DNA of 64,000 nt from Oceanospirillum linum. GTDB taxonomy: Bacteria; Pseudomonadota; Gammaproteobacteria; Pseudomonadales; Halomonadaceae. Positions 17,396-26,208 of this stretch are shown one piece after another (within the stretch, counting starts at the first letter, position 1; each line of letters starts with the position of its first letter). The DNA is taken from positions 310,001-374,000 of the forward strand of contig NZ_FXTS01000002.1 of assembly GCF_900182785.1 (NCBI RefSeq). The letters run 5' to 3'. Both the position numbers and the translations under genes were made by a program. Under the pieces are notes generated by a model. That model did no database searches. It was not told where the DNA came from and was given only the letters and a program-made list of their open reading frames with translations.

Positions 17396-18019
17396 ATGCA
17401 TATGAGCAATCCGCACGAGATTATGAATTCTGGCCTGGTGCCAATGGTTGTTGAGCAATCATCACGGGGCGAACGTGCATACGATATCTATTCACGTCTT
17501 TTAAAAGAGCGTGTTATTTTTCTTGTGGGCCCTGTTGAAGATCACATGGCCAATTTAGTCGTCGCTCAATTGCTGTTTTTAGAGTCAGAAAATCCGGATA
17601 AAGACATTCATCTGTATATCAACTCCCCAGGTGGATCTGTGACGGCTGGTATGTCTATTTATGACACCATGCAGTTTATCAAGCCGGATGTCAGTACTAT
17701 GTGCATCGGCCAGGCTGCCAGCATGGGCGCTCTTCTGCTAGCCGGTGGCGCGGAAGGTAAGCGTTATTGTCTGCCTCACTCCCGAATGATGATTCATCAG
17801 CCGCTGGGCGGCTTTCAGGGACAGGCAACAGATATTGAAATTCATACTCGTGAAATTCTGACAATTCGCGAGAAACTGAATAAAGTCCTTTCCCATCACA
17901 CGGGCAAGCCGATCGATGAGATCGCTAAAGATACTGACCGTGATAACTTTATGGATGGTGAGACGGCAGTAGAATATGGGCTGATCGATAAAGTTCTGGA
18001 TCAGCGAGCGCAGGGCTGA
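17396..18019 (+). CDS. clpP: ATP-dependent Clp protease proteolytic subunit
   Basis: Serine protease that forms the tetradecameric ClpP barrel and degrades proteins fed by ClpX or ClpA. The triad is visible: Ser in CIGQAASMGALLL, His in SRMMIHQPLGG, Asp in DTDRDNFM. I take ATG 17396 (GAAGG five bases upstream), giving 207 residues with a short propeptide; ATG 17402 is close and ATG 17366 is less likely. clpX follows 65 bases later. Confidence 0.95.
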   Translation: MHMSNPHEIMNSGLVPMVVEQSSRGERAYDIYSRLLKERVIFLVGPVEDHMANLVVAQLLFLESENPDKDIHLYINSPGGSVTAGMSIYDTMQFIKPDVSTMCIGQAASMGALLLAGGAEGKRYCLPHSRMMIHQPLGGFQGQATDIEIHTREILTIREKLNKVLSHHTGKPIDEIAKDTDRDNFMDGETAVEYGLIDKVLDQRAQG

Positions 18020-18084
18020 TTAAGCACTGTTGAATTTTAGTGGTGGCCCGAGGGTTGCCATGATTAAGTAAACCGAGGTAACGA

Positions 18085-19368
18085 ATGGGCCAAAATGATT
18101 CCGGTAATGATGGCGGCAAGCTGTTGTACTGCTCATTCTGCGGAAAAAATCAGAATGAAGTTCGCAAGCTGATTGCCGGCCCTTCTGTTTATATCTGCGA
18201 TGAATGCGTTGACCTGTGCAATGATATTATTCGCGAAGAGATCGCGGAAGACACCCCAGAGACTGAATCTGAGCGCCTTCCTGTACCGCAAGAGATTCGC
18301 TCAACTCTCGATGATTATGTTATTGGACAGCCAAAAGCTAAGATGACGCTGTCTGTTGCTGTTTATAATCATTATAAGCGCCTGCGTCACGGTGGTCGGG
18401 CTAAGAGTGATGTTGAGCTTGGCAAAAGTAATATTCTGCTGATCGGGCCTACCGGTAGTGGTAAAACCTTGCTGGCAGAGACTCTGGCACGCCAGTTAAA
18501 TGTTCCTTTTACCATTGCTGATGCTACGACACTCACTGAGGCTGGCTATGTCGGTGAAGATGTTGAGAACATTATTCAGAAATTGCTCCAGAAGTGCGAT
18601 TACGACGTAGAGAAAGCCCAGCGAGGTATCGTTTATATCGATGAGATCGATAAGATCTCCCGTAAATCCGATAACCCGTCGATCACCCGTGATGTTTCCG
18701 GTGAGGGTGTTCAGCAGGCATTGCTGAAGCTGATTGAAGGCACGGTTGCTTCTGTGCCGCCTCAAGGTGGTCGCAAGCATCCGCAGCAGGAGTTTTTGCA
18801 GGTTGATACCTCAAATATTCTGTTCATCTGTGGTGGTGCTTTTGCCGGACTTGAAAAAGTAATCCAGGAGCGTTCATCCAAAGGAGGTATCGGTTTCTCA
18901 GCTGAGGTACAAAGCAAAGAAATTGATAAGTCTGTTGGTGCTATGCTGCAGGATGTTGAGCCGGAAGATCTTGTTCGTTTTGGTTTAATCCCCGAGTTTG
19001 TGGGGCGTCTGCCTGTTGTTGCAACGTTGCAGGAACTGGACGAAGAAGCACTGGTCAAAATTCTGAGTGAACCTAAGAATGCACTGACCAAGCAGTATGC
19101 TAAACTATTCGAAATGGAAGATGTTGAGCTGGAGTTTCGTAGTGAAGCTCTTAAAGCTGTGGCTCAGAAAGCGATGGAGCGTAAAACAGGGGCCCGAGGC
19201 CTGCGTTCTATTCTGGAGTCTGTGCTTCTGCCGACCATGTATGATATCCCTTCTGCGCAAGGGGTCAGCAAAGTTGTTGTTGATGATAATGTCATTAACG
19301 GTGAATCAGAACCTCTGCTGATTTACAGCAATGATGATACTGATCTGGCTTCTGGTGATAAGGGCTAA
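18085..19368 (+). CDS. clpX: Clp protease ATP-binding subunit ClpX
   Basis: Hexameric AAA+ unfoldase that delivers substrates such as SsrA-tagged proteins to ClpP. The 427-residue protein starts with a C4 zinc-binding domain (CSFCGKN and CDECVDLC), then Walker A (GPTGSGKTLLAETLA, near 124), Walker B (IVYIDEIDKI) and the C-terminal sensor domain (KTGARGLRSI). An IGF-like loop for ClpP docking (GGIGFSAEV) is present. It ends before a strong terminator, so clpP-clpX is the transcription unit. Confidence 0.98.
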   Translation: MGQNDSGNDGGKLLYCSFCGKNQNEVRKLIAGPSVYICDECVDLCNDIIREEIAEDTPETESERLPVPQEIRSTLDDYVIGQPKAKMTLSVAVYNHYKRLRHGGRAKSDVELGKSNILLIGPTGSGKTLLAETLARQLNVPFTIADATTLTEAGYVGEDVENIIQKLLQKCDYDVEKAQRGIVYIDEIDKISRKSDNPSITRDVSGEGVQQALLKLIEGTVASVPPQGGRKHPQQEFLQVDTSNILFICGGAFAGLEKVIQERSSKGGIGFSAEVQSKEIDKSVGAMLQDVEPEDLVRFGLIPEFVGRLPVVATLQELDEEALVKILSEPKNALTKQYAKLFEMEDVELEFRSEALKAVAQKAMERKTGARGLRSILESVLLPTMYDIPSAQGVSKVVVDDNVINGESEPLLIYSNDDTDLASGDKG

Positions 19369-19381
19369 ATTCAGTACTCTA

Positions 19382-19409
19382 AAGGGGCCCTCTGGGCCCT
19401 TTTTTTTTG
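19382..19409 (+). terminator. Terminator of clpPX
   Basis: GGGCCC/GGGCCC six-bp stem with a TCT loop, then nine T; about 15 bases after the clpX stop. Confidence 0.93.
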
Positions 19410-19496
19410 ATTTCATATCGCTCAGCTTGCGTAGGGCAAATAGTTGCTGTCGTATTAGAGTGAAGCTGCGCATTATTTTCTAAGTCAGATCAAAGG

Positions 19497-19524
19497 GTTG
19501 TATTATTTATTTACGGCCCCATCT
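19497..19524 (+). promoter_or_regulatory. Candidate sigma-32 heat-shock promoter of lon
   Basis: CCCCATCT at 19517-19524 fits the sigma-32 -10 consensus CCCCATnT exactly. Thirteen bases upstream is GTTGTAT, a partial match to CTTGAAA. Transcription would start about 55-60 bases before the lon ATG. lon is a known sigma-32 target in E. coli. Confidence 0.65.
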
Positions 19525-19588
19525 GCAAAAGATAAGTTTTTAACGTATTGGATTGGCCGGTACGTTCCGGTTTAGAGGTGGTTCTGCT

Positions 19589-22012
19589 ATGGAGCAGAAA
19601 CAAGCAAACGAAGTATTAGATACGCAGACCTTACCGCTTTTACCTTTGCGGGATGTGGTGGTTTTTCCACAGATGGTTCTGCCTTTATTTGTGGGGCGTG
19701 AGCGCTCAATTCAGGCGCTTGAAGCCGCTATGGCTGATGGTAAGAAAGTCTTTCTGGCGGCACAGAAAGAAGCGGGTGTTGATGAGCCTTCCTCCGGCGA
19801 TCTATATCGTGTTGGTACAGTGGCCTCAGTACTCCAGCTGCTTAAGCTTCCTGACGGCACAGTTAAGGTATTGATTGAAGGGGAAGCCCGGGCTGAACTT
19901 AACCAGATTAACGATACTGGAGACTTTCTTGAGGCTGAAGTTTCTTTGCATGGGTTGGATGCACTAAGCGAGCGCGAGTCAGAGAGCTTGTGCCATGTAC
20001 TGATGAATCAATTTGAACAGTACACCAAGCTCAGTAAAAAGGTTCCGGCAGAAGTTCTGACATCACTGAAAAACATCACAGACCCAAGTCGGCTGGTTGA
20101 TACGATGTCAGCACACCTTTCTCTGAATGTTGCTGAAAAACAGAAGTTGCTCGAATCTGCAAGTGTGCGGGATCGCATTGAGCAGCTGATGACCTATATC
20201 GAAACTGAGATAGATCTGCTTGAAGTTGAGAAGCGCGTTCGTGGCCGCGTTAAGCAGCAGATGGAGAAAAATCAGCGTGAGTACTATCTGAACGAACAGA
20301 TGAAAGCGATTCAGAAAGAGATGGGTGACCTGGAAAATGGGGCATCTGAAGCTGATGAGCTGGCTGACCGGATTGAGAAAGCCGGGATGCCAAAAGACGC
20401 AAAAGAGAAGGCATCTGCTGAGCTTAAAAAGCTGAAGATGATGTCGACTATGTCTGCAGAAGCAACTGTGGTGCGTAGTTATATTGACTGGATGGTAAGC
20501 CTGCCGTGGAAGAAACGCTCTAAAGTTTCCCATGATATGGAGAAGGCAGAAGAAGTTCTTGAAGCAGACCATTATGGTCTGGAAGAAGTGAAAGAGCGAA
20601 TTCTGGACTACCTGGCGGTACAGAAGCGTGTTAAGAAGCTGAAAGGCCCTGTACTTTGTTTAGTGGGGCCTCCGGGTGTCGGTAAGACCTCCCTTGGGCA
20701 GTCTATCGCCAAAGCCACCAACCGCAAATATGTGCGCATGGCGTTAGGTGGAGTACGTGATGAGTCTGAGATTCGGGGTCACCGACGCACTTATATCGGC
20801 TCTATGCCCGGTAAGCTGTTGCAGAAGATGTCTAAAGTTGGCGTGAAAAACCCACTCTTCCTGTTGGATGAGATTGATAAAATGGGTATGGATCACCGTG
20901 GTGATCCGGCTTCGGCACTGTTAGAGGTGTTAGATCCAGAGCAAAACAGCAAGTTTAATGATCACTATCTGGAGGTGGATTACGATCTGTCCGATGTGAT
21001 GTTTGTTTGTACCTCTAACTCGATGAATATTCCGGGCCCTTTGCTGGATCGTATGGAGGTGATCCGTCTGCCGGGTTATACCGAAGATGAGAAGCTGGCA
21101 ATTTCAGAGCGTTATTTAGTCAAAAAACAGTTTGAGCGGAACGGTCTCACAGAAAAAGAGCTTTCTTTTGACAAGGATGCCCTGCTTGAGTTGATCCGCT
21201 ATTACACCCGTGAAGCAGGCGTGCGTGCTCTTGAGCGTGAGATCGCTAAAGTTTGTCGTAAAGCGGTGCGTGAAATTATCAAGCGTGGCTCAGAAGGCTT
21301 CAGTGAACCGATTGTACTGACTCAGGAAAAAATTGAAGAATACTGCGGGGTTCGAAAGTTCAGTTATGGACTGGCTGATGAAGATAATCAGGTGGGTCGT
21401 GTTACAGGACTTGCCTGGACGCAGGTTGGTGGTGAACTGCTGAACCTTGAAGCGGCTTCGGTTCCGGGTAAAGGTCGCACGATTCATACCGGTTCCCTGG
21501 GGGACGTGATGAAGGAGTCTATCCAGGCAGCAATGACCGTTGTCCGTGGCCGTGCTCAGGGCTGGGGTATTGACCCGCAGTTTTATGAAAAATGTGATAT
21601 TCATGTTCATGTGCCAGAGGGTGCCACTCCAAAAGATGGCCCAAGTGCTGGTATTGGTATGTGTACTGCTCTGATCTCTGTGCTTTCGGGAATTCCGGTT
21701 AAAAGTACAGTGGCGATGACAGGTGAGATTACACTTCGCGGTGAAGTTCTGCCAATTGGTGGCCTGAAAGAAAAATTGCTGGCGGCCCGTCGTGGTGGTA
21801 TAAAAACGGTAGTTATTCCTGAAGAGAACCGTAAGGATCTGAAAGAAGTTCCTGATTCTATTAAAGGGGAGCTTGACATTCGCCCTGTGAAATGGATCGA
21901 TGAGGTACTGGAGGTTGCTTTGGCAGAAGAGCCAGTGCCTTTTGTCGCTCCTTTGGTCCAGGAAGAGGCCGCACAGGGAAAAGATAAAGGTTCTCAGGCA
22001 AGTACTCATTAG
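19589..22012 (+). CDS. lon: ATP-dependent protease Lon
   Basis: Cytosolic AAA+ serine protease that degrades damaged and regulatory proteins. The 807-residue protein has the N-terminal LON domain (PLLPLRDVVVFPQMVLPLF), a coiled-coil region, the AAA+ module with Walker A GPPGVGKTSLG and Walker B LFLLDEIDKM, and the protease domain with catalytic Ser in KDGPSAGIGM and Lys in IGGLKEKLLAARRGG. Start chosen at ATG 19589, preceded by GAGGTGG; an upstream TTG at 19553 is in frame but unlikely. A heat-shock-like promoter precedes it. Confidence 0.97.
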   Translation: MEQKQANEVLDTQTLPLLPLRDVVVFPQMVLPLFVGRERSIQALEAAMADGKKVFLAAQKEAGVDEPSSGDLYRVGTVASVLQLLKLPDGTVKVLIEGEARAELNQINDTGDFLEAEVSLHGLDALSERESESLCHVLMNQFEQYTKLSKKVPAEVLTSLKNITDPSRLVDTMSAHLSLNVAEKQKLLESASVRDRIEQLMTYIETEIDLLEVEKRVRGRVKQQMEKNQREYYLNEQMKAIQKEMGDLENGASEADELADRIEKAGMPKDAKEKASAELKKLKMMSTMSAEATVVRSYIDWMVSLPWKKRSKVSHDMEKAEEVLEADHYGLEEVKERILDYLAVQKRVKKLKGPVLCLVGPPGVGKTSLGQSIAKATNRKYVRMALGGVRDESEIRGHRRTYIGSMPGKLLQKMSKVGVKNPLFLLDEIDKMGMDHRGDPASALLEVLDPEQNSKFNDHYLEVDYDLSDVMFVCTSNSMNIPGPLLDRMEVIRLPGYTEDEKLAISERYLVKKQFERNGLTEKELSFDKDALLELIRYYTREAGVRALEREIAKVCRKAVREIIKRGSEGFSEPIVLTQEKIEEYCGVRKFSYGLADEDNQVGRVTGLAWTQVGGELLNLEAASVPGKGRTIHTGSLGDVMKESIQAAMTVVRGRAQGWGIDPQFYEKCDIHVHVPEGATPKDGPSAGIGMCTALISVLSGIPVKSTVAMTGEITLRGEVLPIGGLKEKLLAARRGGIKTVVIPEENRKDLKEVPDSIKGELDIRPVKWIDEVLEVALAEEPVPFVAPLVQEEAAQGKDKGSQASTH

Positions 22013-22017
22013 ATTAC

Positions 22018-22046
22018 TTGACGCTACGAAGGTGTATTGGTATAAA
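22018..22046 (+). promoter_or_regulatory. Sigma-70 promoter of hupB
   Basis: TTGACG, exactly 17 bases, TATAAA, starting six bases after the lon stop. A near-consensus promoter that makes hupB independent of lon; start point near 22053. Confidence 0.78.
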
Positions 22047-22129
22047 TTGCGCCTGTTTTTTTGCGTAAGCCACCAATAATCTGCGCATTTGTTTTTGGCC
22101 GTATTGGCCGTATTGTTAAGGGGTGAAGA

Positions 22130-22402
22130 GTGAATAAGTCTGAACTGATTGATGCGATTGCAGCGTCTGCTGATATTCCTAAAGCTGCTGCCGGTCGTGC
22201 ACTGGACGCAATGATCGAAACTGTTTCTGAATCTCTGCAAAAGGGTGATTCAGTAGTATTGGTTGGCTTTGGTACTTTCTCTGTAAAAGAGCGTGCAGCC
22301 CGTACGGGTCGTAACCCTCAAACAGGTGATCCAATCGAGATTAAAGCAGCAAAAGTTCCTAGCTTTAAGCCAGGTAAAGCTTTAAAAGATGCTGTAAACT
22401 AA
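22130..22402 (+). CDS. hupB: DNA-binding protein HU-beta
   Basis: A 90-residue nucleoid protein that bends DNA without sequence preference. It begins at a GTG (22130) preceded by AAGGGG. The protein shows the helical dimer body MNKSELIDAIAASADIPKA and the beta-arm region GRNPQTGDPIEIKAAKVPSF, which is the HU signature with the intercalating proline in the arm. The tRNA-Asp gene begins 24 bases after its stop, so read-through transcription is likely. Confidence 0.97.
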   Translation: MNKSELIDAIAASADIPKAAAGRALDAMIETVSESLQKGDSVVLVGFGTFSVKERAARTGRNPQTGDPIEIKAAKVPSFKPGKALKDAVN

Positions 22403-22426
22403 GATATACTTTAGTTTAAGAGATTT

Positions 22427-22503
22427 GGATCGGTAGTTCAGTTGGTTAGAATACCGGCCTGTCACGCCGGGGGTCGCGGGTTCGAGTCCCGTCCGATCCG
22501 CCA
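22427..22503 (+). tRNA. tRNA-Asp (GTC)
   Basis: 77 bases. Acceptor GGATCGG pairs with CCGATCC, anticodon loop CTGTCAC gives GTC, CCA encoded. It is probably co-transcribed with hupB and ends just before a terminator; a lone TATACT at 22404 might give it an extra promoter. Confidence 0.97.
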
Positions 22504-22508
22504 AATCG

Positions 22509-22541
22509 AAAAAAGCACATCTTCGGATGTGCTTTTTTTTT
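22509..22541 (+). terminator. Terminator after tRNA-Asp
   Basis: AGCACATC/GATGTGCT stem with a TTCG tetraloop closed by C-G, followed by nine T. A strong intrinsic terminator for hupB-tRNA-Asp. Confidence 0.95.
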
Positions 22542-22614
22542 ATCTGAAAACGGAACCATCAGGCCTGCAACTTTTTAATCCTATGAATTTGTTCGGCTAT
22601 TTATTGTCTCAGCA

Positions 22615-22643
22615 TTTTGTATTGCTGCTCAGGCAGTTATAAT
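22615..22643 (+). promoter_or_regulatory. Candidate promoter of ppiD
   Basis: A perfect TATAAT at 22638-22643 with a weak TTTTGT 17 bases upstream, about 50 bases before the ppiD start. Confidence 0.4.
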
Positions 22644-22695
22644 CAGGCTAATTTAAGCTTAAGAATTCACATTAAAACCCACAAGAGACATTTAA

Positions 22696-24555
22696 ATGCT
22701 TCAGAACATCAGGGACAAGTCATCCAGCTGGGTGGTAAAAGTCATCGTAGGTTTTATCATTTTGACCTTTGCGATGTTTGGTCTTGACGCCATTGTTGGT
22801 GCATTCACCGGGGGTGGCGATGAAGTTGCTACCGTTAATGACAGCAAAATCAGCCGCTATGAGCTGGAGATCTCCACTCAGCGTCAGGTTCGCCAGGTTC
22901 TCTCTCAAATGGGGCCGGATGCGGACCCTTCTGAGTTAAATGAAAATCTGATTCGTCAGCGAGCTCTGCAGACACTAGTGAATCGCGAAGCTGCACTTCA
23001 GGCTGCAGAAGAGGGTGGCCTGACGGTGAGTGAGTTACAGATTGACCGCTTGATTCTGGCGACGCCTGAATTCCGGGGGCCGGATGGTCAGTTCAGCGCT
23101 GATCAGTTTCAGGTGATGTTACGAAATGTAGGACTTGCTCCCCGTCAGTTCCGTGAAGAGCTTCGTAAAGATGTACTGATTAATCAGTTACAGGGTGGTG
23201 TCAGCCTGAGCGAATTTATGCCTGAGAAATATATTCGTCAGGTCATTGCTCTGGACAGTCAGACCCGTGATCTGCGTTATATCGCTTTAAAAGCAGACCA
23301 GCAGAAGGGCGTTTCGGTCTCTGAGGCGGAAATAGAAACCTACTATCAGAACAACCAGTCTTCCTTTGCTCTGCCAGAGCGCGTAAAACTGAACTATATC
23401 CGAATCAGTCAGGATGATTTTATGTCTGATACTGAGGTATCGGAAGAGGCACTGCAGAGCGCTTATGCCAGCTATCAACAGCGTAATGCGGGCCAGGCAA
23501 GTTATTATGCGTCCCATATTTTACTGGATACTGATAGTCGTTCAGAAGATGAAGCTGTCGCTGAGCTTGAGAAAATTAAGGCACGTGTAGAGCAAGGTGA
23601 ATCCTTTGCTGCACTGGCAAAAGAATTTTCTGAGGATGTGGGCTCTTCCGCAGATGGTGGTAAGTTGGGACTTGTTGAGCCCGATAGCTTTGATGCTGAT
23701 TTTGAGAATGCTCTTTTTGCACTGGAAGAGGGTGGTGTTTCAGAACCTGTGATCACAGAGTTTGGAGCCCATCTGGTTTATCTTGACAAAAAAGAGACTG
23801 TAAAACAGGCGTCTTATGAGGAGATGCAGCCCGTCTTGTTGGCTGATCTGAAAGCGAAAAAAGCGGCAGATAAGTATCTGTTGATGACCGAAGAGCTGGC
23901 AAACGCAAGTTTTGCTTCTCAAGATCTTCAGGAACCTGCTTCTGAGCTGAATCTGACCGTTGAATCTACCGACTTTTTCTCTGTTCAGGGTGGCGAAGGT
24001 GTTGCTTCTCATCCTGCGGTAGTTCGCGCTGCCTTTTCTGATCTGGTGAAAGAGGAAGGCTCAAACAGTGACCTTATTGAGCTTGATGATCACAATGCCG
24101 TGGTGATTCGTGCGGTAGATGTAAAAGCACCTTCGATTCGCCCTCTGGTGGACGTCTCTGAGCAGATTCGTCAGACTCTGATGATCGAGAAGCAGGTTGC
24201 CGCGGTAGAAAAAGTGGCCGCAGAGCTGATCGAGAAATCTGAAGCATCAGATCTGGCTGAAGCTGCTACAGCCTCGAATTATGCCGTCACATCTGCTGAG
24301 GCTGTATCACGCGTGTCACAGGAAATCCCACGTGCAGTGGTTCAGCAGGCTTTTGCACAGCCTGAAGGCCGTGTTGAGAAGGTGGTTGCAGGGGATACTG
24401 TTTATCTGGTTCAGGTAACAGGTATTGAGCAGCCGGAGATGTCAGAAGAGATTGTTGCTTTCTATCAGCAAGCTATTCAGCTGTCCCAGGCCCGTAACAC
24501 GACTCAGCAACTTCGGGCAGCCATTACTGGCAAAGCTGAAGTGACGTACCTGTAA
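22696..24555 (+). CDS. ppiD: Periplasmic folding chaperone PpiD
   Basis: Membrane-anchored SurA/PpiC-type chaperone near the Sec translocon. The 619-residue protein has one N-terminal membrane helix (about 16-38, VIVGFIILTFAMFGLDAIV), a SurA-like N-terminal domain (about 40-200) and one parvulin domain (about 266-355, ASYYASHILLDTD to GGKLGLVEP), then a second inactive-looking module. It follows the hupB-tRNA-Asp unit as in Pseudomonas. It converges on yejF with a terminator between. Confidence 0.95.
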   Translation: MLQNIRDKSSSWVVKVIVGFIILTFAMFGLDAIVGAFTGGGDEVATVNDSKISRYELEISTQRQVRQVLSQMGPDADPSELNENLIRQRALQTLVNREAALQAAEEGGLTVSELQIDRLILATPEFRGPDGQFSADQFQVMLRNVGLAPRQFREELRKDVLINQLQGGVSLSEFMPEKYIRQVIALDSQTRDLRYIALKADQQKGVSVSEAEIETYYQNNQSSFALPERVKLNYIRISQDDFMSDTEVSEEALQSAYASYQQRNAGQASYYASHILLDTDSRSEDEAVAELEKIKARVEQGESFAALAKEFSEDVGSSADGGKLGLVEPDSFDADFENALFALEEGGVSEPVITEFGAHLVYLDKKETVKQASYEEMQPVLLADLKAKKAADKYLLMTEELANASFASQDLQEPASELNLTVESTDFFSVQGGEGVASHPAVVRAAFSDLVKEEGSNSDLIELDDHNAVVIRAVDVKAPSIRPLVDVSEQIRQTLMIEKQVAAVEKVAAELIEKSEASDLAEAATASNYAVTSAEAVSRVSQEIPRAVVQQAFAQPEGRVEKVVAGDTVYLVQVTGIEQPEMSEEIVAFYQQAIQLSQARNTTQQLRAAITGKAEVTYL

Positions 24556-24620
24556 CAATCTGAATAACAGCGTGACAAATGCCGGGGTCAGGCTTAGGCT
24601 GGCTCCGCCTTGATGAACAT

Positions 24621-24653
24621 AAAAAAGGAAGCCGTAGTGGCTTCCTTTTTTTG
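24621..24653. terminator. Bidirectional terminator between ppiD and yejF
   Basis: AAGGAAGCC/GGCTTCCTT stem with a five-base loop, six A before and seven T after, between convergent genes. Confidence 0.92.
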
Positions 24654-24657
24654 TTTC

Positions 24658-26208
24658 TCAGGCTGGTATGTGAGTGCTTTCCCCATCAAGATGAATCACC
24701 TTATGGCACATGGATTGAGTGATAGCTGGATCATGAGTAATCAATATATAGCTGATGTGATGCCTGGTCTGAAGCGATTTCAGGAGTTCCACCACCTGTT
24801 TTTGTACGCTTTTATCCAGAGCTGATGTGGGTTTATCCAGAATGATCAGCTTGGGACGAAGGATCAGTGCCCGGGCGATAGCCACCCTTTGACGTTGTCC
24901 TCCTGAAAATTCGTGAAGGTAGCGATGCCGGGTATCCGGATCAAGGCCAACCTCTTGCATAACGTTTATGACTGCCGTTTTAATTTCTGAATCTGATGCT
25001 GGGTAGTGTACTTTTAATCCCTCAGCAATAATGTCACCTACGGCCATACGTGGGCTAAGGCTGCCAAAAGGATCCTGTAGAACGACCTGGATTTTCTTCC
25101 TGATTTCTCTTAGTGCTTCAGGTGAAAGCTGATTAAGATCCTGTCCATCAAAGCGGATTTCACCCTGGCTGTCTATGAGGCGGAGAATCGCCATTCCAAG
25201 TGAGGTTTTTCCAGAGCCACTAGCCCCCAGAAACCCGATACACTCTCCCTGGCAAAGGTCAAATTCGGCACCGGTTACTGCTTTGATGTGACCGGTTACT
25301 CGCTTCAGAAGGCCTGTTCGGATTGGGTACCAGACATTGAGTTGCTTAACGGTGAGTAGGCTTTGTGCATCGGGCTCCAGAGGAACAGGTTTTCCATCAG
25401 GATCAGCGGCGAGAAGCATTTGGGTATACTCCTGTTTCGGATCAGAAAAAACAGATCCGGTATCGGCCGTTTCAATAACTTTGCCCTGTTGCATGACGCA
25501 CACCCGATCTGCGTAGTCGCGAACGATATTCAGATCGTGGGTGATCAGAAGAACTGCCATCTGGTACTTCTTCTGTAGCGCTTGAATAAGGTCCAGAATC
25601 TGCTTCTGAATCTGCTGATCCAATGCGGTTGTAGGTTCGTCGGCAATCAGGAGATCCGGCTCGTTAGCTATCGCCATGGCGATCATCACCCGTTGGCGCT
25701 GTCCGCCAGAGAGTTGGTGCGGCAGGGCATGATAGCGCTGTTCCGGGTGCTCGATACCGACTTCCTTCAACCGCTTTACGGTTTCGTCAAACAGCTCATG
25801 TTTGCTAAGAGGGCGGTGCAGCCGGATGACTTCTGAGATCTGCTTGCCGATACTGTGCAGGGGGTTCAGGGATGACATTGGCTCCTGAAAAATCACTGAA
25901 ATACGGTTACCCCGCAGGGCCATCAGCTGCTTTTCATTAAGTTGGCTCATATCTTCGCCGTCAAACCAGACTTGTCCATTGAGCTGCTGGGCTGCAGAGG
26001 GTAGCAGGCGCGGAACGCTCAGGGCTGACAGGGACTTGCCTGAGCCACTTTCTCCGACGATACCAAGAGTTTCACCTCGTTGTACGTAAAATGAGACCTG
26101 ATCGACAACCGGATTCCTGGGGTCAAAAGCCAATGTCAGCTGTTCAACCTGAAGTAACGGGGCTTCAGCACTGTCTGATGTTACGGTTTGTTGTTCGGAA
26201 CAACTCAT
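24658..26208 (-). CDS. yejF: Peptide ABC transporter ATP-binding protein YejF
   Basis: Double-ATPase subunit of a YejABEF-type oligopeptide importer, 516 residues. The first ABC unit (about 18-265) has Walker A GESGSGKS, signature LSGGQRQR and Walker B LLIADEPTTALD, all intact. The second (about 285-510) has Walker A GASGSGKTS and signature FSGGQRQR, but Walker B reads LIILDKPTSALD: the catalytic Glu is Lys459 (codon AAA, 24832-24834). That site may bind but not hydrolyse ATP. Its ATG overlaps the yejE stop by one base (TAATG), showing translational coupling. Confidence 0.94.
   Translation of the reverse strand: MSCSEQQTVTSDSAEAPLLQVEQLTLAFDPRNPVVDQVSFYVQRGETLGIVGESGSGKSLSALSVPRLLPSAAQQLNGQVWFDGEDMSQLNEKQLMALRGNRISVIFQEPMSSLNPLHSIGKQISEVIRLHRPLSKHELFDETVKRLKEVGIEHPEQRYHALPHQLSGGQRQRVMIAMAIANEPDLLIADEPTTALDQQIQKQILDLIQALQKKYQMAVLLITHDLNIVRDYADRVCVMQQGKVIETADTGSVFSDPKQEYTQMLLAADPDGKPVPLEPDAQSLLTVKQLNVWYPIRTGLLKRVTGHIKAVTGAEFDLCQGECIGFLGASGSGKTSLGMAILRLIDSQGEIRFDGQDLNQLSPEALREIRKKIQVVLQDPFGSLSPRMAVGDIIAEGLKVHYPASDSEIKTAVINVMQEVGLDPDTRHRYLHEFSGGQRQRVAIARALILRPKLIILDKPTSALDKSVQKQVVELLKSLQTRHHISYILITHDPAITQSMCHKVIHLDGESTHIPA

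Noticed and set aside
21290..22240. Open frame of 316 codons opposite lon and hupB
   Set aside because: Antisense to two sure genes, with composition of a reverse-strand shadow.
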